From: Spirochaetales bacterium
GTDB taxonomy: Bacteria > Spirochaetota > Spirochaetia > DSM-27196 > Alkalispirochaetaceae
Assembly (NCBI GenBank): GCA_028282545.1
Contig: JANQHT010000023.1
Location: 1-61,916, forward strand
DNA: 61,916 nt
Direction of reading: 5' to 3'
Made by a program: the position numbers and the translations under genes. Each line of letters starts with the position of its first letter. Position 1 is the stretch's first letter. Below are positions 40,180 through 48,263 of this stretch, in pieces. A model generated the notes under the pieces. That model saw only the letters and a program-made list of their open reading frames with translations, was not told the origin of the DNA and did not search any database.

Positions 40180-40959
40180 ATGAACGGTATCGTCATCGGC
40201 CGGTTTATGCCGCCCCACCACGGGCACCTCTTCCTCGTCGACTTCGCACGCAACCTGGTCGATACGCTGCACGTACTTGTGTGCACGCTGCAGCACGAGC
40301 CGATTCCCGGCGAACTCCGGTACGAATGGATGCGCGAGCTTTGTCCCGACTCCCGCGTGGTCCATATTACCGAAGAAATCCCCGAAGCACAGCGGGGTAT
40401 GCCGGGAGCCGCCGTGATCTGGGCGGACGCGGTCCGCCGGTACGTGGACGGATCGGTACACCGTGTCTTTGCCTCGGAACCGTACGGATGGGACCTGGCG
40501 GCGGAATTGGACGCCGAGTTTGTACCGGTCGATCCCTCCCGATCCAACATACCCGTCTCGGCGTCAGCAATTCGTGAGCATCCTATGCGGGAGTGGCGAT
40601 TTATCCCGCCCCCGGTCCGCCCGTACTACGTGAAGCACGTGGCGGTCGTGGCAGCCCCGGACGTCGCGGATACGCTCGGTACGGAACTCGAAACGGTTGT
40701 CGTCCACGACTACGGGTCGTTCCTCGGGTCGTTTCCATTGCCCCGGGGGCACGACGCCTTCCGGGCGTCCCTTATCGACGCGGGACGGGCGTCGACCGTT
40801 CTGGCGCTGGCGCGTCACGCGAACCGCGTCCTCATTCATAGCGTGGCGGACCCATCGGCGATTGAACGGTGGGATCTCGTGATTGAAACGGTGGAAGCCA
40901 ACGAGTCCGGAACCACGGCGCTGGCGGCCAAAGTCAGAACCCGATTCGGAATCGAGTAG
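40180..40959 (+). CDS. NadR-like NMN adenylyltransferase with degenerate kinase domain
   Basis: The 259-residue product starts with a nicotinamide-nucleotide adenylyltransferase domain of NadR type (1-145): GRFMPPHHGH nucleotide-binding motif, FASEPYGWDLAAEL and the VSASAIR motif (family ISxTxxR). Residues about 150-259 align in pattern with the ribosylnicotinamide-kinase half of NadR: VKHVAVVAA, VVHDYGSF (family EYGRE), ALARHANRVLIHSVADP. The P-loop GxxxxGK[ST] is absent, with AAPDVADTLGT in its place, and the domain is shortened. Kinase activity is therefore unlikely. The ATG at 40180 is chosen by homology and by the promoter just upstream. Confidence 0.85.
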   Translation: MNGIVIGRFMPPHHGHLFLVDFARNLVDTLHVLVCTLQHEPIPGELRYEWMRELCPDSRVVHITEEIPEAQRGMPGAAVIWADAVRRYVDGSVHRVFASEPYGWDLAAELDAEFVPVDPSRSNIPVSASAIREHPMREWRFIPPPVRPYYVKHVAVVAAPDVADTLGTELETVVVHDYGSFLGSFPLPRGHDAFRASLIDAGRASTVLALARHANRVLIHSVADPSAIERWDLVIETVEANESGTTALAAKVRTRFGIE

Positions 40960-41009
40960 AACCGGCGACCCATTGGGAAGATGGGTTGGCGGTCCGGCGG
41001 TTTGACCAG

Positions 41010-41104
41010 CAATTCAGTATGGACGGAGGGCGACAAGCCCTCCGGAACGAAGAAAAAACGCGTCTCTGCAGCGCAGCGAAGCCAAGCGCTTTTTCTTCGT
41101 TCCG
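41010..41104 (+). repeat. REP-like element with two tandem hairpins
   Basis: Located in the intergenic region 40960-41200. The first hairpin is CGGAGGGC (41024-41031) / GCCCTCCG (41037-41044), perfect 8-bp. The second has arms 41043-41062 and 41085-41104 (18 of 20 bases complementary; GAAGAAAAAACGC-type arms, CTGCAG in the loop). The left part matches 15470-15524 and the right hairpin resembles 18862-18909. It may also terminate the NadR-like transcript. The rest of the 240-bp region up to 41165 shows nothing else. Confidence 0.75.
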
Positions 41105-41165
41105 AAGGCAGCCATGAACAGAACCGTGCCAAGGCTATGTGATTTCCACCATGCGAACTTGCAGT

Positions 41166-41194
41166 TTGACACGTCCAGTTGCACGCCGTAGTGT
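41166..41194 (+). promoter_or_regulatory. Promoter of the NfeD-SPFH operon (leaderless candidate)
   Basis: A perfect TTGACA (41166-41171), a 17-bp spacer and TAGTGT (41189-41194) are followed by only 6 nt before the GTG start at 41201. Confidence 0.6.
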
Positions 41195-41200
41195 GTAGGT

Positions 41201-41659
41201 GTGATTGGTACGATCTGGGCGGTAGCCGGTCTGTTGCTCGTTCTGTCCGAATTTGTGGTTCCGCAGTTTGTCGTCTTCTTCTTTGGTGCCGGAGCGCTCC
41301 TGAACGCCCTTCTTGTCACCGTAATACCGCCTCTCCGTTCCCGCATTACGGTCCAGCTTCTCCTGTGGTTCCTTACCAGCGGCGTTTCACTCTGGCTCTT
41401 GCGACGGTACGTGGCGGGGTGGTTTCGAGGCGACGACTACGTGGGCGAAGACGAGTCGGCGCTGGGCAAAACGGGGACGGTAGTGGAAGCGATACCGGAG
41501 GGCGGTTCGGGACGCGTTCGCTTTGGGGGTACCACCTGGCAGGCGCAATGCCTGGATGGCCCCATCGCCGAGGGAGCAACGGTAACGGTACTGGAAAAAC
41601 GGGGAGTGACGCTGGTGGTTACGCCGGGCGATCTCTTACACCATGAGGAGGAACAATGA
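41201..41659 (+). CDS. NfeD-like membrane protein
   Basis: The 152-residue product has three TM helices (IWAVAGLLLVLSEFVV, FVVFFFGAGALLNALLV, LLLWFLTSGVSLWLL) and then a small OB-fold domain (about 85-150) with LGKTGTVVEAIPEGGSGRVRFGGTTWQA. This is the short NfeD (YbbK/NfeD1b) layout. Such proteins pair with SPFH/band-7 proteins, as here: the stop overlaps the first SPFH start by 4 bp. The start is GTG 6 nt after a strong promoter, with only a weak AGG upstream. Confidence 0.92.
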   Translation: MIGTIWAVAGLLLVLSEFVVPQFVVFFFGAGALLNALLVTVIPPLRSRITVQLLLWFLTSGVSLWLLRRYVAGWFRGDDYVGEDESALGKTGTVVEAIPEGGSGRVRFGGTTWQAQCLDGPIAEGATVTVLEKRGVTLVVTPGDLLHHEEEQ

Positions 41660-42591
41660 GCGTATTCGGTGCGTACGGGACGACGATCCTGGCGCTGCTT
41701 CTCTTTTTTGTCATCTTCTACAAACTCATCCGGATCGTACCGGAACAGCAGGCGTGGGTGGTGGAACAGTTTGGGAAGTTTCGGCGCATCCTGGGACCCG
41801 GGTTCCACCTGGTGATCCCCGTTATCCAGAAGGTCGCGTACAAGCAGGTTCTCAAGGAGCAGGTTACCGACGTTCCCCCGCAGCACTGCATCACCGGGGA
41901 CAACGTACAGGTGGCGGTAGACGGCATCCTCTACCTCCAAGTTGTGGATGCCGAGAAGGCGAGCTACGGAATCGACAACTACCTCTTTGCAACGGCGCAG
42001 CTCGCGCAGACCACGATGCGCTCCGAGATCGGAAAGATCGAACTGGATAATTCGTTCAGTGAACGGGACACGATCAACGACGCGATCGTCAAGGCGGTGG
42101 ACGAGGCCTCCGACCCATGGGGTATCAAGGTAAACCGCTACGAAATCCGCGACATCACTCCCTCCGAAACGGTCATGGAGGCGATGGAAAGCCAGGTGCG
42201 GGCGGAGCGGGAAAAGCGCGCCGAGATCCTGGCCAGCGAAGGTGAACGGGAAGCGCGAATAAACTCTTCGGAGGGTGACCGCGAAGAATCGATCAATCTC
42301 AGCAAAGGTGAACGGCAGAAACGAATCAACGAGGCCGAGGGACGGGCGGCGGCGACGACAATCGTGGCAGGGGCCACGGCCGAAGGTGTCTCTGAGATCG
42401 CCGAGGCGATCAGCCTCTCCAAGGGCCGGCAGGCGATGTCGCTGCGTATCGTGGAACAGTTCGTCACGCGCCTGGGCGAGATATTTGAACGGGCCGACGC
42501 TACCGTCATGCCGATCGAGGTGGCACGCATCAAAGGCGCCGTTGATGCAATCCTCGGAGACCGGGGCACCGGAAAGGGAGGTGACGCATGA
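41656..42591 (+). CDS. SPFH/band-7 (stomatin/QmcA-like) membrane protein
   Basis: The 311-residue product has an N-terminal membrane anchor (TTILALLLFFVIFYKLI) and a band-7 domain (about 25-200) with VPEQQAWVVEQFGKFRRILGPGFHLVIP, NVQVAVDGILYLQVVDAEKASYG and AQTTMRSEIGKIELDNSFSERDTIN. A coiled coil rich in Glu/Arg repeats follows (about 185-240) and an Ala/Gly-rich C-terminus. It is expected to oligomerise into large membrane microdomain assemblies. Overlaps nfeD and the next SPFH gene by 4 bp each. Confidence 0.95.
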   Translation: MSVFGAYGTTILALLLFFVIFYKLIRIVPEQQAWVVEQFGKFRRILGPGFHLVIPVIQKVAYKQVLKEQVTDVPPQHCITGDNVQVAVDGILYLQVVDAEKASYGIDNYLFATAQLAQTTMRSEIGKIELDNSFSERDTINDAIVKAVDEASDPWGIKVNRYEIRDITPSETVMEAMESQVRAEREKRAEILASEGEREARINSSEGDREESINLSKGERQKRINEAEGRAAATTIVAGATAEGVSEIAEAISLSKGRQAMSLRIVEQFVTRLGEIFERADATVMPIEVARIKGAVDAILGDRGTGKGGDA

Positions 42592-43520
42592 ATCCGCTGC
42601 TTCCGCTTCAGATCATCCTGGGCCTGTTGGGCGTTGTCGTCGTCGTCTCGATCATACGGAGCATCCGTATCGTTCCGGCAAAGAGCGTTCTCGTCGTTGA
42701 ACGCCTCGGGAAGTACGCATCGACGCTTTCGGCCGGCTTTCACGTGCTGGTGCCGTTTATCGACCGCGTCCAGTACCAACACAGCCTCAAAGAACAGGCC
42801 GTGGATGTTCCAACCCAGCCGTGTTTCACCCAGGACAACGTCAAAGTGGACGTTGACGGCGTGCTCTATTTCAGGGTGGTGGACCCGAAGAAAGCGAGTT
42901 ATGGGATCACCAACTACCAGTACGCCACGATCCAGCTTGCGCAAACGACGATGCGTTCGGTTATCGGGAAGCTTGAACTCGATCGGACCTTCGAGGAACG
43001 GGAGGCGATCAACGCTGCGATCGTCAAAGAGGTCGACGCGGCGGCGGAAAACTGGGGTGTAACGGTAACGCGCTACGAGATCCAGAATATCAGCGTTCCC
43101 GACGAGATCCTGACGGCCATGGAAGTCCAGTTGCGCGCCGAACGGGAAAAACGGGCGCTGCTGGCGCGCAGCATCGGCGAGAAGGAATCGAAGATCAACT
43201 ACTCGGTGGGCATCATGGAAGAGGCGATCAACCGGAGTGAAGGTGCGAAACAGAAGTGGATCAACGAGGCCGAAGGCCGCGCCGCCGAGATCCGGGCGCT
43301 CTCCGATGCAACCGCAACGAGTATTCGCAAGGTCGCCCTGGCCATGGAGACAAAGGGTGGTGAAGAGGCGGTGACGCTCCAGGTGGCTGAACAGTATATC
43401 GGGGAACTGGGGAAGCTCGCCAAGGAAGAGACCGCCGTTGTCGTTCCCGCCGACGTGACCGACATCGAAAGCATGCTTGGGAACGTCTACCGCGTCCTGG
43501 CCGGGAAGGAACGGATCTAA
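42588..43520 (+). CDS. SPFH/band-7 membrane protein (second paralogue)
   Basis: The 310-residue paralogue of the preceding gene has an N-terminal anchor (LQIILGLLGVVVVVSIIRSI) and a band-7 domain with VPAKSVLVVERLGKYASTLSAGFHVLVPF, NVKVDVDGVLYFRVVDPKKASYG and AQTTMRSVIGKLELDRTFEEREAIN. A coiled coil and a C-terminal domain follow. The two probably form hetero-oligomers (as proposed for tandem HflK/HflC), although they belong to the stomatin-like branch. It begins inside the previous stop and converges within 3 bp on the next gene. Confidence 0.95.
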   Translation: MNPLLPLQIILGLLGVVVVVSIIRSIRIVPAKSVLVVERLGKYASTLSAGFHVLVPFIDRVQYQHSLKEQAVDVPTQPCFTQDNVKVDVDGVLYFRVVDPKKASYGITNYQYATIQLAQTTMRSVIGKLELDRTFEEREAINAAIVKEVDAAAENWGVTVTRYEIQNISVPDEILTAMEVQLRAEREKRALLARSIGEKESKINYSVGIMEEAINRSEGAKQKWINEAEGRAAEIRALSDATATSIRKVALAMETKGGEEAVTLQVAEQYIGELGKLAKEETAVVVPADVTDIESMLGNVYRVLAGKERI

Positions 43521-43523
43521 GGC

Positions 43524-44216
43524 TCAGCGCCCAAAGGGCTCCCGACCGGCCCCGGGGCCCCCGGACTCACGTTCCTCCGCAATCGACAGGGCGCCGCGGA
43601 AGATGATGTACACCACGCCCGCAACGAGCAGGTGACTGACGTCGTGGTGGTTCAACCAGGCGCTCACGCCCAGTTCGCGGGAAAACACAAACGCCGGGAC
43701 CAACCCGGATACGATCCCCGTGACAACGCGCCGTCTTCCAATCGGAGCCTTGCCGGCGCGAATCAATCGCACCTGTAAGGGCAGCACGTAGACGATCAGC
43801 CCCACGATGAGGTTGTACATTACCAGCGCGAAGTCGCGGCGAAGCCAGAGCAGGACGAGAAAAAGCGTTAGTTGAATCCACGGCACGGCACCGGTTACTC
43901 TCGTTTCGCGCACAACGGAATTCGTCGCTCTCTGGGCAAAAAGGACCGCAACGCCGCTGAAACTCCACGCTACCAGTCGCAGACCTTCCGGTACGCGCTC
44001 CTTGAGGGCGTGGCCGAAGAGTCCGGACAACAGAGTCGCCAGACCGAGGTAGAAGAAAAACTCACCCCAGAGAAACACCTCACGATCGGTCTCCCCGGCC
44101 CGCCCGCGGAGCCGGCGATACGCGAGAAAACAGACCACCGCCGTAATCAAGTCGGTCAGAGTGGTAACCGGTTCGGAGACGGAAAAACCAAAGACGATCA
44201 CGTCGGGATTGAGCAC
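43524..44216 (-). CDS. Hypothetical integral membrane protein
   Basis: The 230-residue product has about seven TM helices, among them LTDLITAVVCFLAYRRL, GEFFFYLGLATLLSGLFGHAL and WIQLTLFLVLLWL. It also has histidines at FGHALKE and NHHDVSHLLVA that recall the pattern of small DUF6962/CREST-like membrane proteins, but the family call is tentative. The start is GTG, 6 bp after the marC stop, without a good ribosome site. It is probably the last gene of the gatCAB-aspS-nagZ-marC transcript. Confidence 0.72.
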   Translation of the reverse strand: MLNPDVIVFGFSVSEPVTTLTDLITAVVCFLAYRRLRGRAGETDREVFLWGEFFFYLGLATLLSGLFGHALKERVPEGLRLVAWSFSGVAVLFAQRATNSVVRETRVTGAVPWIQLTLFLVLLWLRRDFALVMYNLIVGLIVYVLPLQVRLIRAGKAPIGRRRVVTGIVSGLVPAFVFSRELGVSAWLNHHDVSHLLVAGVVYIIFRGALSIAEERESGGPGAGREPFGR

Positions 44217-44222
44217 GCGATA

Positions 44223-44825
44223 CTACACCAGAACGTCGTAGGCGATGAAGAGCGCGATGCCTGAGAGCAGCATCTGCACCGCCATGGTGATCAGGATCAT
44301 TCCCATGAGCCGCTCAACGGCAACGAGGAACCCCCGGCCGAGCCGCCGCCTGAGGATGTCCGCGGAAAAGAGGATCACGGACGAGGCGAACCACGCGGCC
44401 ACCAGGGCAATGAGCCAGTCCAGTAGGCGATCGGGGTACTGCGTCGCGAAGAGGATCAGGGTCGCCATCGCCGAGGGTCCCGCCACCAGGGGAACGGCCA
44501 GGGGTACGATCAACGGCTCCTCGTCTCGAACTTCGGCAAAACCGTCCGCCGTGGCCGGCGGGAAGATCATTCGCACCGCAATGAGGAAGAGGACCACGCC
44601 GCCACCGATGCTCAGGGCCGGTTCGGAGATGTGCATTCCCGCCAGGACGTAGCGCCCGAAGAAGAGAAACGCCGCAAGGACGATCAGAGCGATAACAAGC
44701 TCGCGGGCCAGGACGATCCGGCGGCGCGCCTCGGGAACGTGGCGGAGCGCCGCGATAAAGACGGGAACGTTCCCGAGCGGATCGAGTACGAGAAAGAGGA
44801 TAATCGCGGCGGAGTAGATGCTCAC
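44223..44825 (-). CDS. MarC-family integral membrane protein
   Basis: The 200-residue product has six TM helices and MarC/YchE/YhgN features: ILFLVLDPLGNVPVFIAAL at the N-terminus, SIGGGVVLFLIAVRMIFP, and PLAVPLVAGPSAMATLILFA in the second half. The family function is not established despite the name. Its start overlaps the stop of the nagZ gene by 4 bp. Confidence 0.93.
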   Translation of the reverse strand: MSIYSAAIILFLVLDPLGNVPVFIAALRHVPEARRRIVLARELVIALIVLAAFLFFGRYVLAGMHISEPALSIGGGVVLFLIAVRMIFPPATADGFAEVRDEEPLIVPLAVPLVAGPSAMATLILFATQYPDRLLDWLIALVAAWFASSVILFSADILRRRLGRGFLVAVERLMGMILITMAVQMLLSGIALFIAYDVLV

Positions 44826-46027
44826 GGAACCTCGTCCAGAAGACCGTAGTCGAATTTGAGGGCAAGGATCCTACGGACCCCGGTGTCGATCTCCTCTTCG
44901 CTGATCCGTCCCGCCCGGACGAGGTCGCGCGTTTGTCTCACGATCTCCTCCAGGTCGTAGCGGGCGTAAAGAAGGATAATATCGACACTATACCGTATCG
45001 CTCGTTCCAGCGTTGTATCAAGATCGTAGTTGGCCGCGAGGGCACCCATCTCAAGGCCGTCGCTGATGACCACGCCGTCAAAACCCAGTTCGTCGCGAAG
45101 CACGTCCCGAAGAAACACCTCGGAGAGCGTAACGGGAAAGGACGGATCGATCTCCGGGAAGAGGATGTGGGCCGTCATGATGACCGGGACACCGGCACCG
45201 ACTGCAGCCGCAAAGGGCCGGAGGTCGCGGGTCCGCAGCGCCTCCAGGTCGTACTCGACCACGGGCAGACGGCCGTGGCTATCGACGGTGGTGACGCCGT
45301 GCCCCGGAAAGTGCTTTGCGGTGGCGATAACGCCGGCGGCGCGAAAGGCGGAGACGTAGGCGACACCGAGCTCCGCCACCGCGGCAGGATCGTTACCCAT
45401 AGAGCGGTCGCCGATGATACCTCGGTCCGCCACATCCGTCACATCGAGAACGGGGGCGAGGTTCATGTTAAGGCCCAGGTCGCGGAGCTCCACCGCGTTG
45501 AGATAGGCCGCTGCTTCGACGAAGCGTGCGTCCCCGTGGCGGCCGACGCGGTAGGCCGACGGCAGTTGAACGATGTCGCGGAAGCGGAACGCCATTACGC
45601 GTCCGCCCTCCTGATCAGCGCAAAGAAGCAGCCGCCGCCCCGGGGTCGCCTCCTGCGCCGTCGCCTGGAAGAGGCGCGTCATCCGCTGCACCTCTCCCGA
45701 GGTGGAGTAGTTCCAGGGGTAGAGGATGAGTCCGCCCGGCCGGATGCGCCGGATCTCCTCGAGGAAGGTGTCCCGATCGCTACCCTCTTCCAAGGAGAAG
45801 CCGCGGGGAACAAAAACGATAAAGCGCTGGGCGATGCGCTCGTCCAAGGACATCGCCGATAGGTGCGCCTCTACCGTTTGCTCCCGGAGGCGTTCCCGAT
45901 TTTCGAACGGAGCGACGTCATCGTCAAAAACGTGACGCTGCCGCGCCGGACCGGTCTGACACGCAGCGATCATGAGAGCAATCGGACCCAACAAGAAGAG
46001 GCGCGGGATTGTGCGGCGGTGCGTCAT
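44822..46027 (-). CDS. nagZ: Beta-N-acetylhexosaminidase (GH3), lipoprotein
   Basis: NagZ removes GlcNAc from peptidoglycan fragments. The 401-residue product has a lipoprotein signal (lipobox MIAAC, Cys about 22). GH3 features follow: GLILYPWNYST, DQEGGRVMAFRF (substrate-binding), LGLNMNLAPVLDV, KHFPGHGVTTVDSHGRLP (KHFPGHG motif carrying the NagZ catalytic His loop) and VVISDGLEMGAL (the Asp is the GH3 nucleophile). The lipid anchor implies a periplasmic enzyme, unlike cytoplasmic E. coli NagZ. I chose the ATG at 46027, which overlaps the stop of the upstream gene (ATGA). Confidence 0.93.
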   Translation of the reverse strand: MTHRRTIPRLFLLGPIALMIAACQTGPARQRHVFDDDVAPFENRERLREQTVEAHLSAMSLDERIAQRFIVFVPRGFSLEEGSDRDTFLEEIRRIRPGGLILYPWNYSTSGEVQRMTRLFQATAQEATPGRRLLLCADQEGGRVMAFRFRDIVQLPSAYRVGRHGDARFVEAAAYLNAVELRDLGLNMNLAPVLDVTDVADRGIIGDRSMGNDPAAVAELGVAYVSAFRAAGVIATAKHFPGHGVTTVDSHGRLPVVEYDLEALRTRDLRPFAAAVGAGVPVIMTAHILFPEIDPSFPVTLSEVFLRDVLRDELGFDGVVISDGLEMGALAANYDLDTTLERAIRYSVDIILLYARYDLEEIVRQTRDLVRAGRISEEEIDTGVRRILALKFDYGLLDEVP

Positions 46028-46950
46028 TGCGCGCCATTGTACCACAGGGCAATTCCCACGGGTCCCACCACGCGAGGCAATCCAACCCGGGGCAGCGTTT
46101 CCACCGTACCCTCCCGGCGGCCCCGACGGTCCCCGAGGGATCGATAGATACGAACGTAGGCGGAACGCCCGCCGTCGAGATTGATCGCCCAGGAACACCC
46201 GGCTCCCCGGAGCAGGCGCGCCGCTTCAAGGGTGGTCAAACCGGCAGGACCGAGCGGGCGGTCCCCGCCGGCGACCAGGATCACCAAGCGCTCCCCGGAG
46301 GCGTCCCAGCCGACCGCGACGCGGGCGGACCGGAGCGTTGCTCCGGGAAAGCGCCGGGCAACGACCTCGCCGTCTATAAGCAACGGATAGAATCCGCCGA
46401 CGGCGTGCGGGAGCGTATCCAACGCGGCCGCGTCCGATTGGGGAACCACGGACACGGCCGATGCCGAACCGCCCGATGCCGCCGGGGAAGAGGTGGACCC
46501 GGTAGAGATAAACCCGGCAGGGCCGGACCACGCCAGTGCCCAGTAGCGTCGGTCAGGTTCGCGAAGGAAGGTGCCCTCCCACCGAACCACCCCGACCGCC
46601 TCGCGCCGGAAACCGTTTCCGCGGCGCCACGGGTTGGCACCGATCACGAGCGCCGGAGGGTCATCGATCGCGGCGGCGGGTACGATCCATTCGCGCCCCT
46701 CCCGCTCGGCCACGGCGAGCCGTATCTCCTTCGCCGGCATGAAGAGAAGCGTCCAACCGTCTCCCTCCACCCTCGCCGGCTTTCCGGGCTCAACCGCGGT
46801 GATACGATCAGACACGGAAAGGTCGGTAGGTACGGATACGCAGCCGGCCAGGGCGAGTATCGACAATAGGAGGAGCGGTGAAAAACGGTTCAAACGGCCC
46901 CGGAGGGCGCGACGACGCGCCGGACGCGGGCGCTCGTTGAACGGCCACAT
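46024..46950 (-). CDS. Phosphodiester glycosidase (NAGPA/DUF2233)-domain lipoprotein
   Basis: The 308-residue product has a basic N-terminus, a lipoprotein signal (LALAGC, Cys about 37) and a NAGPA-type domain. Its features are WTLLFMPAKEIRLAV, ALVIGANPWR, GGFYPLLIDGEVV, ARVAVGWDASGERLVILVAGGD and the family's Asp/Asn-Gly segment AINLDGGRSAYV. NAGPA proteins cleave GlcNAc-1-P phosphodiesters; bacterial relatives act on envelope glycans or teichoic-type linkages. Co-translation with the lipoprotein NagZ supports a shared role in cell-wall sugar release. I chose the ATG at 46950; longer upstream frames overlap aspS and are very Arg-rich. Confidence 0.86.
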   Translation of the reverse strand: MWPFNERPRPARRRALRGRLNRFSPLLLLSILALAGCVSVPTDLSVSDRITAVEPGKPARVEGDGWTLLFMPAKEIRLAVAEREGREWIVPAAAIDDPPALVIGANPWRRGNGFRREAVGVVRWEGTFLREPDRRYWALAWSGPAGFISTGSTSSPAASGGSASAVSVVPQSDAAALDTLPHAVGGFYPLLIDGEVVARRFPGATLRSARVAVGWDASGERLVILVAGGDRPLGPAGLTTLEAARLLRGAGCSWAINLDGGRSAYVRIYRSLGDRRGRREGTVETLPRVGLPRVVGPVGIALWYNGAQ

Positions 46951-46991
46951 GCGGCTCGCTCGCCGGTGCCGCGGGCGCCGGGCGCGCGCCA

Positions 46992-48263
46992 CTAAGGCCT
47001 GACGCGCTTGCGGTCGCGCGGGAAGAGGGACGCCTCCTTGACGTTCTGCAGCCCCAGAATTTTCTGGGTGATCCGTTCGAGACCGATGGCAAATCCGCCG
47101 TGCGGAGGGCACCCGTACTTGAAGATCGTCGGATAGTCGCCAAGCCCCGCCTCGGTGAGGCCGAACTTGGGGAGCGCCTCCAACAGCATCGGGTACTCGT
47201 TGATGCGCTGTCCCCCGGTGGTGATCTCCAGCCCGCGGAAGAGCAGGTCAAAGCTGCGCGTCTTGAGTCCCTCCGGGTAGGTGTAGAAGGGGCGCTTCTT
47301 CCGGGGAAATCCGTAGACAAAGACCGCCTCTACCCCGTGTTCCTCGTCGGCCCACTCGCAGAGAACGCGCTCGCCCTCGGGATTGATCTCGAAGGCGCGG
47401 GCGCCGGTGCGTTCCTTGATGATCTCCTTGGCGCGATCGTGGGAGATACGAGGAGTCGCGGCTACCTGGTCGCCGGTGGGAACGCGTGCCTCGAACTCCG
47501 CCAGGATATCGCCGTGCTTCCCGTTCACCGCGGCGAAGAGGTGCTGCAGGATCTCCACTTCGAGGTCCATCAGGTCCGATTCACTCTCGATGAAACCCAT
47601 CTCGACGTCGAGCGATACGTACTCGTTTAAGTGGCGGGGCGTGTCGTGTTTTTCGGCCCGGTAGGCGGCCCCGACCTCGAAGACGCGCTCCATCCCGCTG
47701 GCGACCATGGCCTGCTTGTAAAACTGCGGAGACTGCGCCAGAAAGACCTGGTCGCCGAAGTAGTCCACCGTGAAGAGTCCGGTCCCGCCCTCGGTACCGG
47801 TACCGATCAGCTTGCTCGACTTGATCTCCGTGAAGCCCTGGGACCGCAGGAACTCCGCGAAGGCCTGGACCACAGTAGCCTGGAGTTCGAAGATGTGGCG
47901 AACCTTGATGTTCCGAAGGGAGACGATCCGGTGGTCCAGGAGGGCGTCGATACCCACACCGTCCAGGGGCTGATTCACCGGGATCGGCAGGTCGCTCGCG
48001 GCTACGGCCAGCAGCGTCGTCTCCGCCGCCCGGACCTCGAACCCGCCGGGGGCCTTCTCATTGGCCTCGACGGAACCGCGCACGGTGACGACCGATTCGA
48101 GCGTGAAGTCGACGTCGCCCTCGTACACGACCTGGACAACGCCGCTACGGTCGCGAATAAGAACAAAGGTTATTCCCCCCAGGGAACGGATGCGATGAAC
48201 CCAACCGGAAACGTCGACCGCTTCGCCCGATCGCGAAGGCACCTCTACAGCGAGTGTTCTCAT
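46992..48263 (-). CDS. aspS: Archaeal-type, probably non-discriminating aspartyl-tRNA synthetase
   Basis: The 423-residue product is the short archaeal/eukaryotic-type AspRS, lacking the bacterial GAD insertion. It has an N-terminal anticodon-binding OB fold (about 1-100) and class II motif 2 (VFEVGAAYRAEKHDTPRHLNEYVSLDVEMGF). Motif 3 is PPHGGFAIGLERI. In the OB fold the residue after GWV is His (H23) and Pro (P72) lies in EKAPGGFE. In archaeal enzymes His and Pro at these positions, instead of Trp and Lys, accompany relaxed recognition of tRNA(Asn). Co-transcription with gatCAB supports production of Asp-tRNA(Asn) for amidation. Overlaps gatB by 4 bp with GGAGG upstream. Confidence 0.93.
   Translation of the reverse strand: MRTLAVEVPSRSGEAVDVSGWVHRIRSLGGITFVLIRDRSGVVQVVYEGDVDFTLESVVTVRGSVEANEKAPGGFEVRAAETTLLAVAASDLPIPVNQPLDGVGIDALLDHRIVSLRNIKVRHIFELQATVVQAFAEFLRSQGFTEIKSSKLIGTGTEGGTGLFTVDYFGDQVFLAQSPQFYKQAMVASGMERVFEVGAAYRAEKHDTPRHLNEYVSLDVEMGFIESESDLMDLEVEILQHLFAAVNGKHGDILAEFEARVPTGDQVAATPRISHDRAKEIIKERTGARAFEINPEGERVLCEWADEEHGVEAVFVYGFPRKKRPFYTYPEGLKTRSFDLLFRGLEITTGGQRINEYPMLLEALPKFGLTEAGLGDYPTIFKYGCPPHGGFAIGLERITQKILGLQNVKEASLFPRDRKRVRP

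Noticed and set aside
40960..41200. A tRNA or small RNA gene in the largest intergenic gap
   Set aside because: The fold potential comes from the two REP-like hairpins. No cloverleaf or T-loop consensus is visible, and the promoter at 41166 belongs to nfeD.
46951..47112. Longer N-terminus for the NAGPA lipoprotein
   Set aside because: It would overlap aspS by about 120 bp and consists of Arg/Pro-rich sequence before the lipoprotein signal.
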